Shown one piece after another: positions 1 to 8,939 of a stretch of 38,785 nt of DNA. The notes below the pieces were generated by a model. It saw nothing but the letters and a program-made list of their open reading frames with translations. It did no database searches and had not been told where the DNA came from. Numbering within the stretch: position 1 is the first letter of the stretch; each line of letters opens with the position of its first letter. The DNA comes from Rikenellaceae bacterium. GTDB lineage: Bacteria; Bacteroidota; Bacteroidia; Bacteroidales; Rikenellaceae. The stretch is from contig JAUMXM010000009.1 of the NCBI GenBank assembly GCA_030529085.1, positions 16,372-55,156 on the forward strand, in the 5' to 3' direction. The position numbers were made by a program, and so were the translations under genes.

Positions 1-1320
1 GGTCGCCTGCTCGCCTTCCCCGGAGCCGAGGGAGGGGGTCGCTACACGACGGGCGGTCGTGGCGGCAAGACGCTCTTGGTCACGAAACTCACCGACGACG
101 GGTCGGAGGGGACGCTGCGCTGGGCCATATCGCAAAAATATCCGCGCACGGTGCTCTTTGCCGTAGCGGGCACGATCGAGCTCGAAAAACCCCTCAAAAT
201 CGCCTATGGCGACCTCACCCTTGCGGGTCAATCGGCACCCGGCGAGGGCATCACGCTGCGCAACCACGGTATGGAGATCACCGCCTCGAATGTCATCGTG
301 CGCTACCTCCGTTTCCGCCCGGGCAACACCTCGGGCAAGGAGTGCGACGCCTTTGGCGGCAAGGGGGCACGCGATGTAATCATCGACCACTGCTCGATGT
401 CGTGGTCCTCGGACGAGTGTTCGTCGTTCTACGCCATGCGCAACTTCACGATGCAGTGGTGCATCATCTCCGAAAGCCTCGCCCGCTCGATCCACGCCAA
501 GGGGGCCCACGGCTACGGCGGTATTTGGGGCGGACGTAACGCCTCGTTCCACCACAACCTCGTGGCACACCACACGAGCCGCAATCCGCGCCTCGACCAC
601 CCCTTTGTCTATAGCGCCGAGCAGATGCTCACCCACCGCGGCACGGTCGAGGTGACCAACAACCTCATCTACAACTGGGGCGACAAGGCCTGCTATGGCG
701 GCGAGTGGGGCTGGTGGAACTTTGTCGGCAACTACTACAAAGCCGGCCCCGCCTGCGACAGCGACGAGGGGGAGTTCATCGAGGCCTCGGTAAATAAAAA
801 GACGGGGCACGGCACAGGCCGCTACTCCCTGACGGGTAACATCCTCACCTCGTCGAAGGCTTCGACACGCGACAACCGCCTTGGAATGAAGAACAAGGGC
901 GACCACCCGGCCGAGGAGCTCTACAGCGAGCACCCCTTCGCAATGGCACGCGGCGCTATTGCCATCGAGAAGGCCGAGCGCGCCTACAAACGCATCCTGC
1001 AGGAGGCCGGCGCCTCCTACCGACGCGATGCGATCGACAGCCGCATTGTCGAAGAGGTGACCCACGGCACGACCCACGGAGTCGGCTCGAAGAGCGGCAT
1101 CAAGGGGCTTATCGACTCGCAGGAGGATGTGGGGGGATGGCTCACGATTGCCCCCGAAAAAGCGCCGCTCGACACGGACGGCGACGGCATGCCCGACAGC
1201 TGGGAGAAGAGCCACAACCTAAACCCCAACGACGCCACAGATGGAGCCCTCATAGCGGGCCAAAGCGGTTACACCCATCTTGAAATCTACCTCAACGGAC
1301 TACTCCGACAGTCCAAATAA
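1..1320 (+). CDS. Pectate lyase, PL1-like (5' end outside window)
   Basis: Secreted right-handed beta-helix lyase predicted to cleave the homogalacturonan part of pectin by beta-elimination. The frame is open from base 1 to the TAA at 1318-1320, and the first residues (LAFPGAEGGGRYTTGGRGG) are the usual start of the lyase domain, so the start codon and any signal peptide lie left of the window. A TTG at 76 is not a credible start because it falls inside that conserved block. Family motifs seen are VRYLRFRPG, then DHCSMSWSSDE (Ca2+-binding acidic residues) and SRNPRLDHP, which carries the likely catalytic Arg. Near the C-terminus DTDGDGMPDSWE is a calcium-binding, thrombospondin-3/EF-like repeat. 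The next gene is a clear paralogue. Family assignment is firm; exact pectin substrate is inferred. Confidence 0.88.
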   Translation, partial: GRLLAFPGAEGGGRYTTGGRGGKTLLVTKLTDDGSEGTLRWAISQKYPRTVLFAVAGTIELEKPLKIAYGDLTLAGQSAPGEGITLRNHGMEITASNVIVRYLRFRPGNTSGKECDAFGGKGARDVIIDHCSMSWSSDECSSFYAMRNFTMQWCIISESLARSIHAKGAHGYGGIWGGRNASFHHNLVAHHTSRNPRLDHPFVYSAEQMLTHRGTVEVTNNLIYNWGDKACYGGEWGWWNFVGNYYKAGPACDSDEGEFIEASVNKKTGHGTGRYSLTGNILTSSKASTRDNRLGMKNKGDHPAEELYSEHPFAMARGAIAIEKAERAYKRILQEAGASYRRDAIDSRIVEEVTHGTTHGVGSKSGIKGLIDSQEDVGGWLTIAPEKAPLDTDGDGMPDSWEKSHNLNPNDATDGALIAGQSGYTHLEIYLNGLLRQSK

Positions 1321-1342
1321 GGCAGAGAAAAATCGGCTTATA

Positions 1343-1374
1343 TTTGCGTTTTTGCATCATTTTTACTAATTTTG
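1343..1374 (+). promoter_or_regulatory. Bacteroidetes-type promoter for the second pectate lyase gene
   Basis: TTTG at 1343-1346 (-33 element) and TAATTTTG at 1367-1374 (-7 element, exact match to TAnnTTTG) are separated by 20 bases, the spacing known for the Bacteroidetes housekeeping sigma factor. Transcription would begin near 1380, leaving a leader of about 45 bases before the ATG at 1425. It may drive the lyase alone or the whole run to 13245, since no comparable promoter was found before the downstream genes. Confidence 0.7.
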
Positions 1375-1424
1375 TATGAATGTTTGCCTTACCGGCAAAA
1401 CACCAACCTGCAAAGAACCTAAAA

Positions 1425-3623
1425 ATGAAACTTCTACGCAAATTGAGTGCGATGCTCTGCATCACACTTCTCGCAGCGTGCAGCAGCGGGGGCGACGATG
1501 TGAATGGGAGCGAAACAACCCCCACGAAGCTCACCACGCCATCGCCGAGCATCACCATCGATGGCGCACAAGCCACCGTGCAGTGGGCCGCCGTTCCCAA
1601 CGCCAAGAAGTATGATTACGAACTGAAAAGGGAGAGCTCGACCATTGGCAACGGTTATCTGAACAGTCCCACCTACAGCTTTACGATCGCCGAGAAGGCC
1701 ACCTACACCTTCCGCGTAAAGGCCATAGCCGATCAAAGCGGTATGTGGCTCGACTCCGACTTCTCGCCCGAGGTCAATGCGCAACTCAACCAGCTCTCGA
1801 CGCCAACGGCCAAGCTCGACGAACAATCGCTCACCCCTACGGCGGCAACCCTGACCTGGAGTGCTGTTCCCAACGCCGTTGCCTACCACTACACACTCCA
1901 CGAAAACGACACAAAGATTCGTTCGGTGGAGATCACCGAGACGCAACTCGCACTGACCAACCTCAAGGAGAAGACCCCCTATCGTTTTGCTGTCAAAGCG
2001 GTGGCCCAGGGGGCCTATGTCGATTCGGAATACTCCGCAGAGGTGAGCTTCGTGACTCGCTCAAGCGAGCCTGTCGATTTGGGACTCCCCGCCTCGGAGC
2101 AGGATGGGGTGATTCGCGCCTTCCCCTCGGCCGAGGGTGCCGGTATGTACACCACGGGTGGGCGCGGCGGGCGTGTCATCCACGTTACGAACCTCAACGA
2201 CTCGGGCTCGGGTTCGCTACGCGATGCCATCGAGCAGTCGGGGCCGCGCACAATCGTCTTCGATGTGGCCGGCATCATCAACCTCCAATCCGATCTCAGA
2301 ATCGGGAATGGCGATGTAACCATCGCCGGACAAACAGCCCCGGGTGACGGCATCTGTCTGCGCTACCGATCGCTCGTGATCGATGCCGACAATGTGATCA
2401 TCCGCTTCCTGCGCTCGCGCCCCGGCGTGACGGGGACCGACTCCGACAACGACGGCCTGGATGCCATCTGGGGTCGCTACCACCAAAACATCATCCTCGA
2501 CCACTGCTCGATGTCGTGGTCGACAGACGAGTGTTCGTCGTTCTACACCAACCGCAACTTCACGATGCAGTGGTGTCTGCTGGCCGAGTCGCTCCACAAT
2601 GCCGGCCACACCAAAGGCTCGCACGGCTACGCCGGTATTTGGGGTGGCGCTCCCGCCTCGTTCCACCACAACCTTGTGGCCAACCACGACTCGCGCAACC
2701 CGCGATTCGACTCGCCCAACACCTACTCGCCCAACAACACCAAGCACGATATCACCCTTGCGGAGCGCGCTATCGACTTCCGCAACAACGTGGTCTATAA
2801 CTTCTGCTCCTTTGCAGCCTATGGCGGTGAGGGTGCGCGCCTGAACTTCGTGGGCAACACCTACAAGTGGGGCCCGGGCTCGATCTACGGCAAGGGCACA
2901 AGCTACAAAAACGGCTCGGCAGTGGAGAATGGCGGCAAGCGTCGTAGCTACTTCTATCAGGTGGATGGCACCTACACGACGGGGGGTGTGACCTACGACG
3001 AAGGGGCAGCCCACATCTACCACGGCGAGAACTCCAACACCTTCGATAGCTCGGTCGATGCATCGAGCACCGTAGGGGCTACGCTGACGGCCGACAACAA
3101 GCAGGGATTCCCCCTCTCGAGCAACGTCAGCACGAAGAGTCCCAATGTCACCTGGCTCTCCGCGCCGCTGGCAATCCTTTACAAGGGCACAGCTTGTGCC
3201 GTGACGACCCACCCGGCCGATGCAGGTTTCAATGCGGTACTCGACTACGCCGGTGCTTCGCTTAAGCGCGATGCGGTGGATGTGCGCAACGCTTCGCACA
3301 CGCGCGCAGGAACCTACTATAAAGATGGCTCGATGGGGAGCAAGAACGGCATCATCGACCTGCCCGACGATGTAGGCGGCTACCCCACCTACACCGCGAC
3401 CGAGGAGCAGATCAAGCGCGCGGCTACCGACAGCGACAAGGATGGTATTCCCGACTACTACGAAATGGAGCTTGGATTGAATCCCTACGACAAGGCAGAC
3501 GCCACGACCAAGACGCTCGATCCGCAGGGGCTCTATACGAATCTGGAGATCTACCTCCACTACCTGGTAAAAGAGGTTGTGGCGAGCCAAAACCAAAACG
3601 GCAGCTACACAAAACTCGATTAA
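1425..3623 (+). CDS. Surface lipoprotein pectate lyase with two FN3-like modules
   Basis: A 732-residue lipoprotein lyase predicted to act on pectin at the cell surface. The ATG at 1425 is chosen because it begins a clean lipoprotein signal (MKLLRKLSAMLCITLLAAC, lipid-bearing Cys19); an upstream in-frame ATG at 1380 adds 15 residues that would spoil it and lies at the predicted transcription start. Two fibronectin-III-like modules follow (about 33-125 and 127-220, each with a W-x-x-VPNA-x-x-Y pattern). The PL1-like beta-helix then starts near 228, with AFPSAEGAGMYTTGGRGG, DHCSMSWSTDE and SRNPRFDSP. A calcium-repeat-like segment, DSDKDGIPDYYE, starts at about 669. The lyase core closely resembles the preceding gene even at DNA level, which suggests tandem duplication followed by gain of the FN3 modules in one copy. 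Confidence 0.9.
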   Translation: MKLLRKLSAMLCITLLAACSSGGDDVNGSETTPTKLTTPSPSITIDGAQATVQWAAVPNAKKYDYELKRESSTIGNGYLNSPTYSFTIAEKATYTFRVKAIADQSGMWLDSDFSPEVNAQLNQLSTPTAKLDEQSLTPTAATLTWSAVPNAVAYHYTLHENDTKIRSVEITETQLALTNLKEKTPYRFAVKAVAQGAYVDSEYSAEVSFVTRSSEPVDLGLPASEQDGVIRAFPSAEGAGMYTTGGRGGRVIHVTNLNDSGSGSLRDAIEQSGPRTIVFDVAGIINLQSDLRIGNGDVTIAGQTAPGDGICLRYRSLVIDADNVIIRFLRSRPGVTGTDSDNDGLDAIWGRYHQNIILDHCSMSWSTDECSSFYTNRNFTMQWCLLAESLHNAGHTKGSHGYAGIWGGAPASFHHNLVANHDSRNPRFDSPNTYSPNNTKHDITLAERAIDFRNNVVYNFCSFAAYGGEGARLNFVGNTYKWGPGSIYGKGTSYKNGSAVENGGKRRSYFYQVDGTYTTGGVTYDEGAAHIYHGENSNTFDSSVDASSTVGATLTADNKQGFPLSSNVSTKSPNVTWLSAPLAILYKGTACAVTTHPADAGFNAVLDYAGASLKRDAVDVRNASHTRAGTYYKDGSMGSKNGIIDLPDDVGGYPTYTATEEQIKRAATDSDKDGIPDYYEMELGLNPYDKADATTKTLDPQGLYTNLEIYLHYLVKEVVASQNQNGSYTKLD

Positions 3624-3689
3624 ATCGGTATTCGCAACAGATAAAACCAAAACCAAATTATACTACAAATTATTAAAACCTTAACATCT

Positions 3690-6600
3690 ATGACAGAGAA
3701 ATTTAGCTCTATTACTAAAGCCCTGCTACGAAACGTGGCGGCGGTTTTGGTACTCGTCTCTCTGGCAACGGCAGGTTACGCCCAAACACGGACCGTAACC
3801 GGTGTTGTCACAGACGCGAATGGTCCTGTCTTGGCTGCGACTGTAGTGGTAGTCGGTACGCAAATCGGTGTTTCAACCGATTTTGATGGCCGCTATTCGA
3901 TCCAGGTGCCCGCAAACGCCAAGCAGCTTCAAGTGAGCTACATCGGCTACGATGACGCAGTGGTGGATCTGATCGCCTCGCGCACCGTCTATGATGTAAC
4001 GCTCCAAGAGTCGGCCATCAGTATGGAAGACGTGGTGGTGATCGGCTACGGTGTCCAGAAGCGTAGCGACGTAACGGGTGCCGTTTCGTCGGTTAACACC
4101 GAGGTGCTGGAGGCGATGCCCGTATCGTCGGCAGCCGAGGCTATCACGGGTCGTATGGCCGGTGTGTCGGTAACGACCTCGGAAGGTGGTCCCGATGCCG
4201 AGATCAAGGTGCGTGTGCGTGGTGGTGGTTCGATCACGCAGGACAACTCGCCCCTGTTCATCGTCGATGGCTTCCCCGTAGGCTCGATCAACGACATCGC
4301 TCCGGGCGACATTCAGTCGATCGACGTACTGAAGGATGCCTCGGCTACGGCTATCTATGGTGCCCGTGGTGCAAACGGCGTTGTGATCGTAACGACCAAG
4401 TCGGGTAAGGAGGGTAAGACGACTGTCAACCTCAACACCTACTTCGGCTGGAAGCAGCTGGCCGAGGAGCTCGACGTGCTGAACAGCTACGAGTATGTGA
4501 TGTCGCAGTATGAGCTGGCCAACTACAAATCGTCGCTGCCGAACAACGACTCCTCGTTCGAGAAATTCTACGGCTCGTATGGTGACCTGGAGCTCTACAA
4601 GAACAAGCCCACGAACAACTGGCAGGATCAGATCTTCGGTCGCACGGCCTTCACGCAGAACTACAACGCCTCGATTACCGGTGGCCAGGAGAAGATCCAG
4701 TACAACGTAGGTTTGACCCACATGGACGACGAGTCGATCATGATCGGCTCGGGCTTCATGCGTAACAACATCAACGCCAAGCTCAAAGGTCAGATTGTCA
4801 AGGGCCTGACCTTCGATGTGACGGCTCGTTATTCGCACACGTCGGTAACGGGTGCCGGTACCTCGACCGAGGGTGGCTCGTCGGTAGCTCGTCTGAAGCA
4901 CGCCGTACGCTACATGCCGACGATGGGTCTGGCCGATATGGTTGCCTCGGGAGATGAGTACCTCGAGGAGATGCTCGCCTCGAACGCTTCGGCCTTCCTC
5001 AACCCCTACGACATGACCGTCGATGAGTACAAGAAGGAGGTTCGCCGCCAGCAGACCTACAACGCCGCTCTGAACTGGAAGATCTTCAAGGATCTGACCC
5101 TCCGCACCGAGTGGGGTATCGAGACCCAGGATCGCAACCGCGACCAATACTACGGCCTCTCGACCTCGACGGCCCGCAACAACAACCTCGCACCCGTAGC
5201 GCGTAAGTACGACATGTCGTCGTCGCGTTGGCGCGAGGCTACGACCCTGACCTACTCGAAAGAGTTCAACAAGAAGCACGATTTGACCGTCCTGCTCGGT
5301 CAGGAGATCACCTCCTACAACTACGAGACGACGACCCTCGAGGCTCGCTACTTCCCCAAGTCGACCTCGCGCAAGGTAGCCCTCTCGAACATGGCCCTCG
5401 GTGAGGCTCAGCCGATCGACACCTTCGTGTCGGCCGACGACAACATGGCCTCGTTCTTCGGTCGTGTCAACTACTCGTTCGACGACCGCTACATCCTCAC
5501 CGCATCGCTGCGTGCCGACGGCTCTTCGAAGTTCGCTACGGGCAACCAGTGGGGTTACTTCCCCTCGGCTGCCGTTGCATGGCGCATCACGGAGGAGAAG
5601 TGGATGGAGGGTGCCCAGGATTGGCTCTCGAACCTGAAACTTCGTCTGAGCTACGGTGCCTCGGGTAACAACCGCATCTCGAACGACCTCTACCGTTACG
5701 TCTATGGCACCTCGACCCCGAGCAAGCCCTACGGCATCAACGGTGAGCAGCAGATTATCATGAAGCCCTCGTCGGCACTGCCCAACCCCGAGCTGAAGTG
5801 GGAGACGACCGTAACGCGTAACGTCGGTCTCGACTACGGTTTCTTCAACAACCGCCTCTCGGGTACGATCGACCTCTATTGGAACACGACCAAGGATCTG
5901 CTGATCAACGCTTCGATCCCCTCGTCGTCGGGTTTCTCGTCGCAGTATCAGAACATCGGTAAGACCTCTAACAAGGGTATCGAGTTTGTTGTGGACGCTG
6001 TGATTGTCGACAAGAAGAACTTCAAGCTCAACTTCAACTTCAACACCGCCTGGAATACGAACAAGGTTGACGAGCTGGGCGTTGCACAGCAGATGCTGCA
6101 AGGCTCGGGCTGGGTGAAGCAGATCAGCGACGTGGGTGACTACCTCGTCGAGGTGGGTAAGCCCATCGGTCAGATCTACGGTTACCGCAGCGACGGCTTC
6201 TACACGATCGACGACTTCGACTACGCCTACAACGCCGAGACGGGCAACGCAACCTGGACCCTGAAGGAGGGCGTGGTGGATTGCACCTCGGTCTATGGTG
6301 GTGCCGCTATCCCGGGTGCGATGAAGATTCGCGACCTGAATGGCGATGGCAAGGTGGATGCCGACAACGACCGCGAGGTAATCGGCGACACGCAGCCTGT
6401 GCTGACGGGTGGTTTCAACCTCTCGATGCAGCTCTACGGCTTCGACCTGGCCGCCTACTTCAACTACTCGATCGGCAACGATGTCTACAATGCCAACAAG
6501 CTGGAATTCACCTCGACCTACGACACGCGTAAGTACGGTAACCTGCTCGGCATTATGCGCGACCGCTTCACCTACATCGATCCCGAGACGGGTGTGAGCC

Positions 6601-6950
6601 TGCTGAACGACTACGAGGGGCTGAAGGCGCTCAACGCCAACGCCACGATCTGGACGCCGGTCAACATCACGAAGGGTGTCTTGACGGATTGGGCTGTCGA
6701 AGATGGCTCCTACCTCCGCCTCTCGAACGTAACGCTCGGCTACACGCTGCCCCAGAAGTGGACCAAGAAGATTGGTATGCAGCGCTTCCGCGTCTATGTA
6801 ACGGGCACGAACCTCTTCTGCTGGACGAACTACTCGGGCTACGATCCTGAGGTCGACACGCGCCGCTCGACGCCGCTGACGCCGGGTGTCGACTACTCGG
6901 CCTTCCCGCGTGCTCGCCAGATTGTTGTAGGTGCCAACATCACCTTCTAA
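3690..6950 (+). CDS. SusC-like TonB-dependent outer membrane transporter
   Basis: A 1086-residue outer membrane transporter that imports oligosaccharides released at the surface, powered by TonB. A signal peptide ends near residue 31 (GYAQ). A carboxypeptidase-regulatory-like domain (about 34-105, with the GVSTDFDGRYSI signature) is followed by a TonB-box-like stretch (EDVVVIGYG, 113-121). The plug domain contains SAAEAITGRMAGV, then LFIVDGFPVG and DVLKDASATAIYGARGANG. The rest is a 22-strand-type barrel that ends in an aromatic residue (ITF). It lies 66 bases after the lyase stop with no promoter-like sequence between them, and its stop overlaps the downstream SusD region, so cotranscription is likely. 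Glycan specificity cannot be read from the sequence; pectin is inferred from the flanking lyases. Confidence 0.96.
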   Translation: MTEKFSSITKALLRNVAAVLVLVSLATAGYAQTRTVTGVVTDANGPVLAATVVVVGTQIGVSTDFDGRYSIQVPANAKQLQVSYIGYDDAVVDLIASRTVYDVTLQESAISMEDVVVIGYGVQKRSDVTGAVSSVNTEVLEAMPVSSAAEAITGRMAGVSVTTSEGGPDAEIKVRVRGGGSITQDNSPLFIVDGFPVGSINDIAPGDIQSIDVLKDASATAIYGARGANGVVIVTTKSGKEGKTTVNLNTYFGWKQLAEELDVLNSYEYVMSQYELANYKSSLPNNDSSFEKFYGSYGDLELYKNKPTNNWQDQIFGRTAFTQNYNASITGGQEKIQYNVGLTHMDDESIMIGSGFMRNNINAKLKGQIVKGLTFDVTARYSHTSVTGAGTSTEGGSSVARLKHAVRYMPTMGLADMVASGDEYLEEMLASNASAFLNPYDMTVDEYKKEVRRQQTYNAALNWKIFKDLTLRTEWGIETQDRNRDQYYGLSTSTARNNNLAPVARKYDMSSSRWREATTLTYSKEFNKKHDLTVLLGQEITSYNYETTTLEARYFPKSTSRKVALSNMALGEAQPIDTFVSADDNMASFFGRVNYSFDDRYILTASLRADGSSKFATGNQWGYFPSAAVAWRITEEKWMEGAQDWLSNLKLRLSYGASGNNRISNDLYRYVYGTSTPSKPYGINGEQQIIMKPSSALPNPELKWETTVTRNVGLDYGFFNNRLSGTIDLYWNTTKDLLINASIPSSSGFSSQYQNIGKTSNKGIEFVVDAVIVDKKNFKLNFNFNTAWNTNKVDELGVAQQMLQGSGWVKQISDVGDYLVEVGKPIGQIYGYRSDGFYTIDDFDYAYNAETGNATWTLKEGVVDCTSVYGGAAIPGAMKIRDLNGDGKVDADNDREVIGDTQPVLTGGFNLSMQLYGFDLAAYFNYSIGNDVYNANKLEFTSTYDTRKYGNLLGIMRDRFTYIDPETGVSLLNDYEGLKALNANATIWTPVNITKGVLTDWAVEDGSYLRLSNVTLGYTLPQKWTKKIGMQRFRVYVTGTNLFCWTNYSGYDPEVDTRRSTPLTPGVDYSAFPRARQIVVGANITF

Positions 6951-6964
6951 TGGACGAAATGAGT

Positions 6965-8917
6965 ATGAAAAGATTACCTTTATATATAACGACCTTGTTC
7001 GCAGCTGCCGCAATGTGCTCCTGCGAAAATTTCCTGGACACGAACTCGCCCTCGACCTTCACGCCCGAGATCGTCTATGACGATGCAAGCATGACCGAGA
7101 AGGTGCTGATGGGTGTCTATGGAAAGATGACCGAGGATGCCACCTATTCGCAGTCGCTTTGCTATACGTTCAACTGCGGATCGGATATCGAGATTCGCTC
7201 CTTTACACTCGGTCAACCCGCCAGCTCGGAGGACCGTGCAGCCGCTCACCTCTTGGCCATTCCGACCAACAGTAAGGTGACGGCTACCGTCAACGCACTC
7301 TACGAGGCTATCGAGCGTGCCAACCTGCTCATCGAGGGTATCGAGGCTCAATCCTCGCCCGAGGATCAGCAGGTATGGATGATGCGCGCCGAGGCCATCA
7401 CGATGCGTGCCCAGTGCTACCGCGACCTGGTGCGCATGCTGGGTAACGTACCCTTCAAGATCGAGGCTACGAAGCCCGACCTGTCGAATGTCTACCTCCC
7501 GAAGAGCGACCGCTTCGAGATTATGGAGACCCTGATCGAGCAGCTCCTGGCCTGCGCCAACGATCTGCCCTGGAAGCAGGCTACCCCCGAGCGCATCACG
7601 CAGGGTTACTGCCGCGGTCTGGCTGCCCAGATTGCCCTGATGCGTGCCGGTTGGAACTACACGGTAGATGGCGTTTGGGAGGCTCCGCGCGCCGATGCTG
7701 CCGACTACTACACGATAGCTCGTGAGCAGACGAAGAAGATTATGGACGAGGGTGGCTACTACCTGACCACCGCTTCGACCGATGCCGATGGCAAGCAGCG
7801 CTCGGGCTTTGAGACCCTCTGGCGCGGCATGTGCGAGCGTAAATACCTCGCCAACGAAAGCCTCTACGAGATCGGCTTCGTGGTAGCTCGCTCCTCGGAG
7901 CTCGGCTACACGGTAGGTCCGCGTATCCAGACCGCAACGCCCAAGTTCGGTTACACGACGCAGGGTCAGATCTTCACGACCCCCGAGTTCTTCTACTCCT
8001 ACCACCCCGAAGATACGCGCCGCGACGTTTCGGTCTACTACACCGAGTATCGCAACATCTCGAATACGAGTAGCTATGCAAACGGCGTTACGGGTGCCTA
8101 TGGTCTGAGCGAGAACATCATCACCAACGCCCAGCAGTTCCGCATCGGTAAGTGGGATCCCACGTGGTTGCCCGCCGATTTTGCGGCTGCCTCCTACGCC
8201 GCCGGCGGTAAGGTTGGTACGGGTGTGAATGTGATCATGATGCGCTACTCGGACGTACTGCTGATGTTTGCCGAGGCCGAGAATGCACTCAATGGTGCCA
8301 CTTCGGAGGCCAAGGATGCCCTCTGGCAGGTACGTTCGCGCGCCATTCCTACCCTCTCGCGTGCCGAGTTCGACAGCTACATCGGCAGCAAGGATTTCCA
8401 GCAGGCCATCGAGGATGAGCGTCGCTGGGAGTTCATCGGCGAGGGTCAGCGCAAGTGGGACCTCGTACGTTGGGGTAAGCTCGCAGATGCCATCATCGAG
8501 ATGCGCGCCAAGAACAAGGCCCTGGTCGTAGATTGGCAGTATGACTTCGAGTTCAAGACCAAGACCCTCAGCGATGGTTCGGTGGTAAATCGCACCATTC
8601 CGCAGGAGGTTTACTACAAGTATGACTCGAACAACCTCTACATCCAGGACATCAACATCGACTACGACCGTCCGCAGCCCGAGTCGGCCGAGTACTTCTC
8701 GACGACGAACGGCAAGCTCTGGATCTACCTCGGTACGAACCAAAAGACCAAACCGGGTGAGGCTGCCGAGCAGTATGTGCAGTATCTGAGCGAGGCTGCC
8801 AGCGGTATTGTCGACACGAACGGCGAGTTGGTGGCCAATGGTCGCCCCTTCTTCCCGATTCCTTCGTCGATGATCACCGACTACAACGGCGTCTTGGAGC
8901 AGGATTACGGTTTCTAA
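6965..8917 (+). CDS. SusD-like glycan-binding lipoprotein
   Basis: Surface lipoprotein that caps the SusC transporter and binds the oligosaccharide before import. The ATG at 6965 gives a good lipoprotein signal (MKRLPLYITTLFAAAAMCSC, lipidated Cys20). The alternative ATG at 6950, which overlaps the SusC stop by one base, would add MDEMS, whose acidic residues suit a signal peptide poorly, but it cannot be excluded. Typical SusD features are present: CENFLDTNSPSTF after the lipid Cys, TPR-like helices (EAITMRAQCYRDLVRMLGN), MRYSDVLLMFAEAEN, and ERRWEFIGEGQRKWDLVRWG near the C-terminal half. At 650 residues it is longer than many family members. Immediate pairing with SusC is the defining arrangement of a polysaccharide utilisation locus. 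Confidence 0.95.
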   Translation: MKRLPLYITTLFAAAAMCSCENFLDTNSPSTFTPEIVYDDASMTEKVLMGVYGKMTEDATYSQSLCYTFNCGSDIEIRSFTLGQPASSEDRAAAHLLAIPTNSKVTATVNALYEAIERANLLIEGIEAQSSPEDQQVWMMRAEAITMRAQCYRDLVRMLGNVPFKIEATKPDLSNVYLPKSDRFEIMETLIEQLLACANDLPWKQATPERITQGYCRGLAAQIALMRAGWNYTVDGVWEAPRADAADYYTIAREQTKKIMDEGGYYLTTASTDADGKQRSGFETLWRGMCERKYLANESLYEIGFVVARSSELGYTVGPRIQTATPKFGYTTQGQIFTTPEFFYSYHPEDTRRDVSVYYTEYRNISNTSSYANGVTGAYGLSENIITNAQQFRIGKWDPTWLPADFAAASYAAGGKVGTGVNVIMMRYSDVLLMFAEAENALNGATSEAKDALWQVRSRAIPTLSRAEFDSYIGSKDFQQAIEDERRWEFIGEGQRKWDLVRWGKLADAIIEMRAKNKALVVDWQYDFEFKTKTLSDGSVVNRTIPQEVYYKYDSNNLYIQDINIDYDRPQPESAEYFSTTNGKLWIYLGTNQKTKPGEAAEQYVQYLSEAASGIVDTNGELVANGRPFFPIPSSMITDYNGVLEQDYGF

Positions 8918-8939
8918 TTCAACCTAAAACGAACAAACT

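Noticed and set aside
1-75. Start of the first lyase at the TTG at 76
   Set aside because: The frame is open to base 1 and the residues before it belong to the conserved lyase block.
3873-7013. 1046-codon open frame antisense to susC and susD's start
   Set aside because: It mirrors the SusC frame exactly in extent, encodes an Arg/Val-rich sequence without any motif, and arises from the biased codon use of the GC-rich sense gene.
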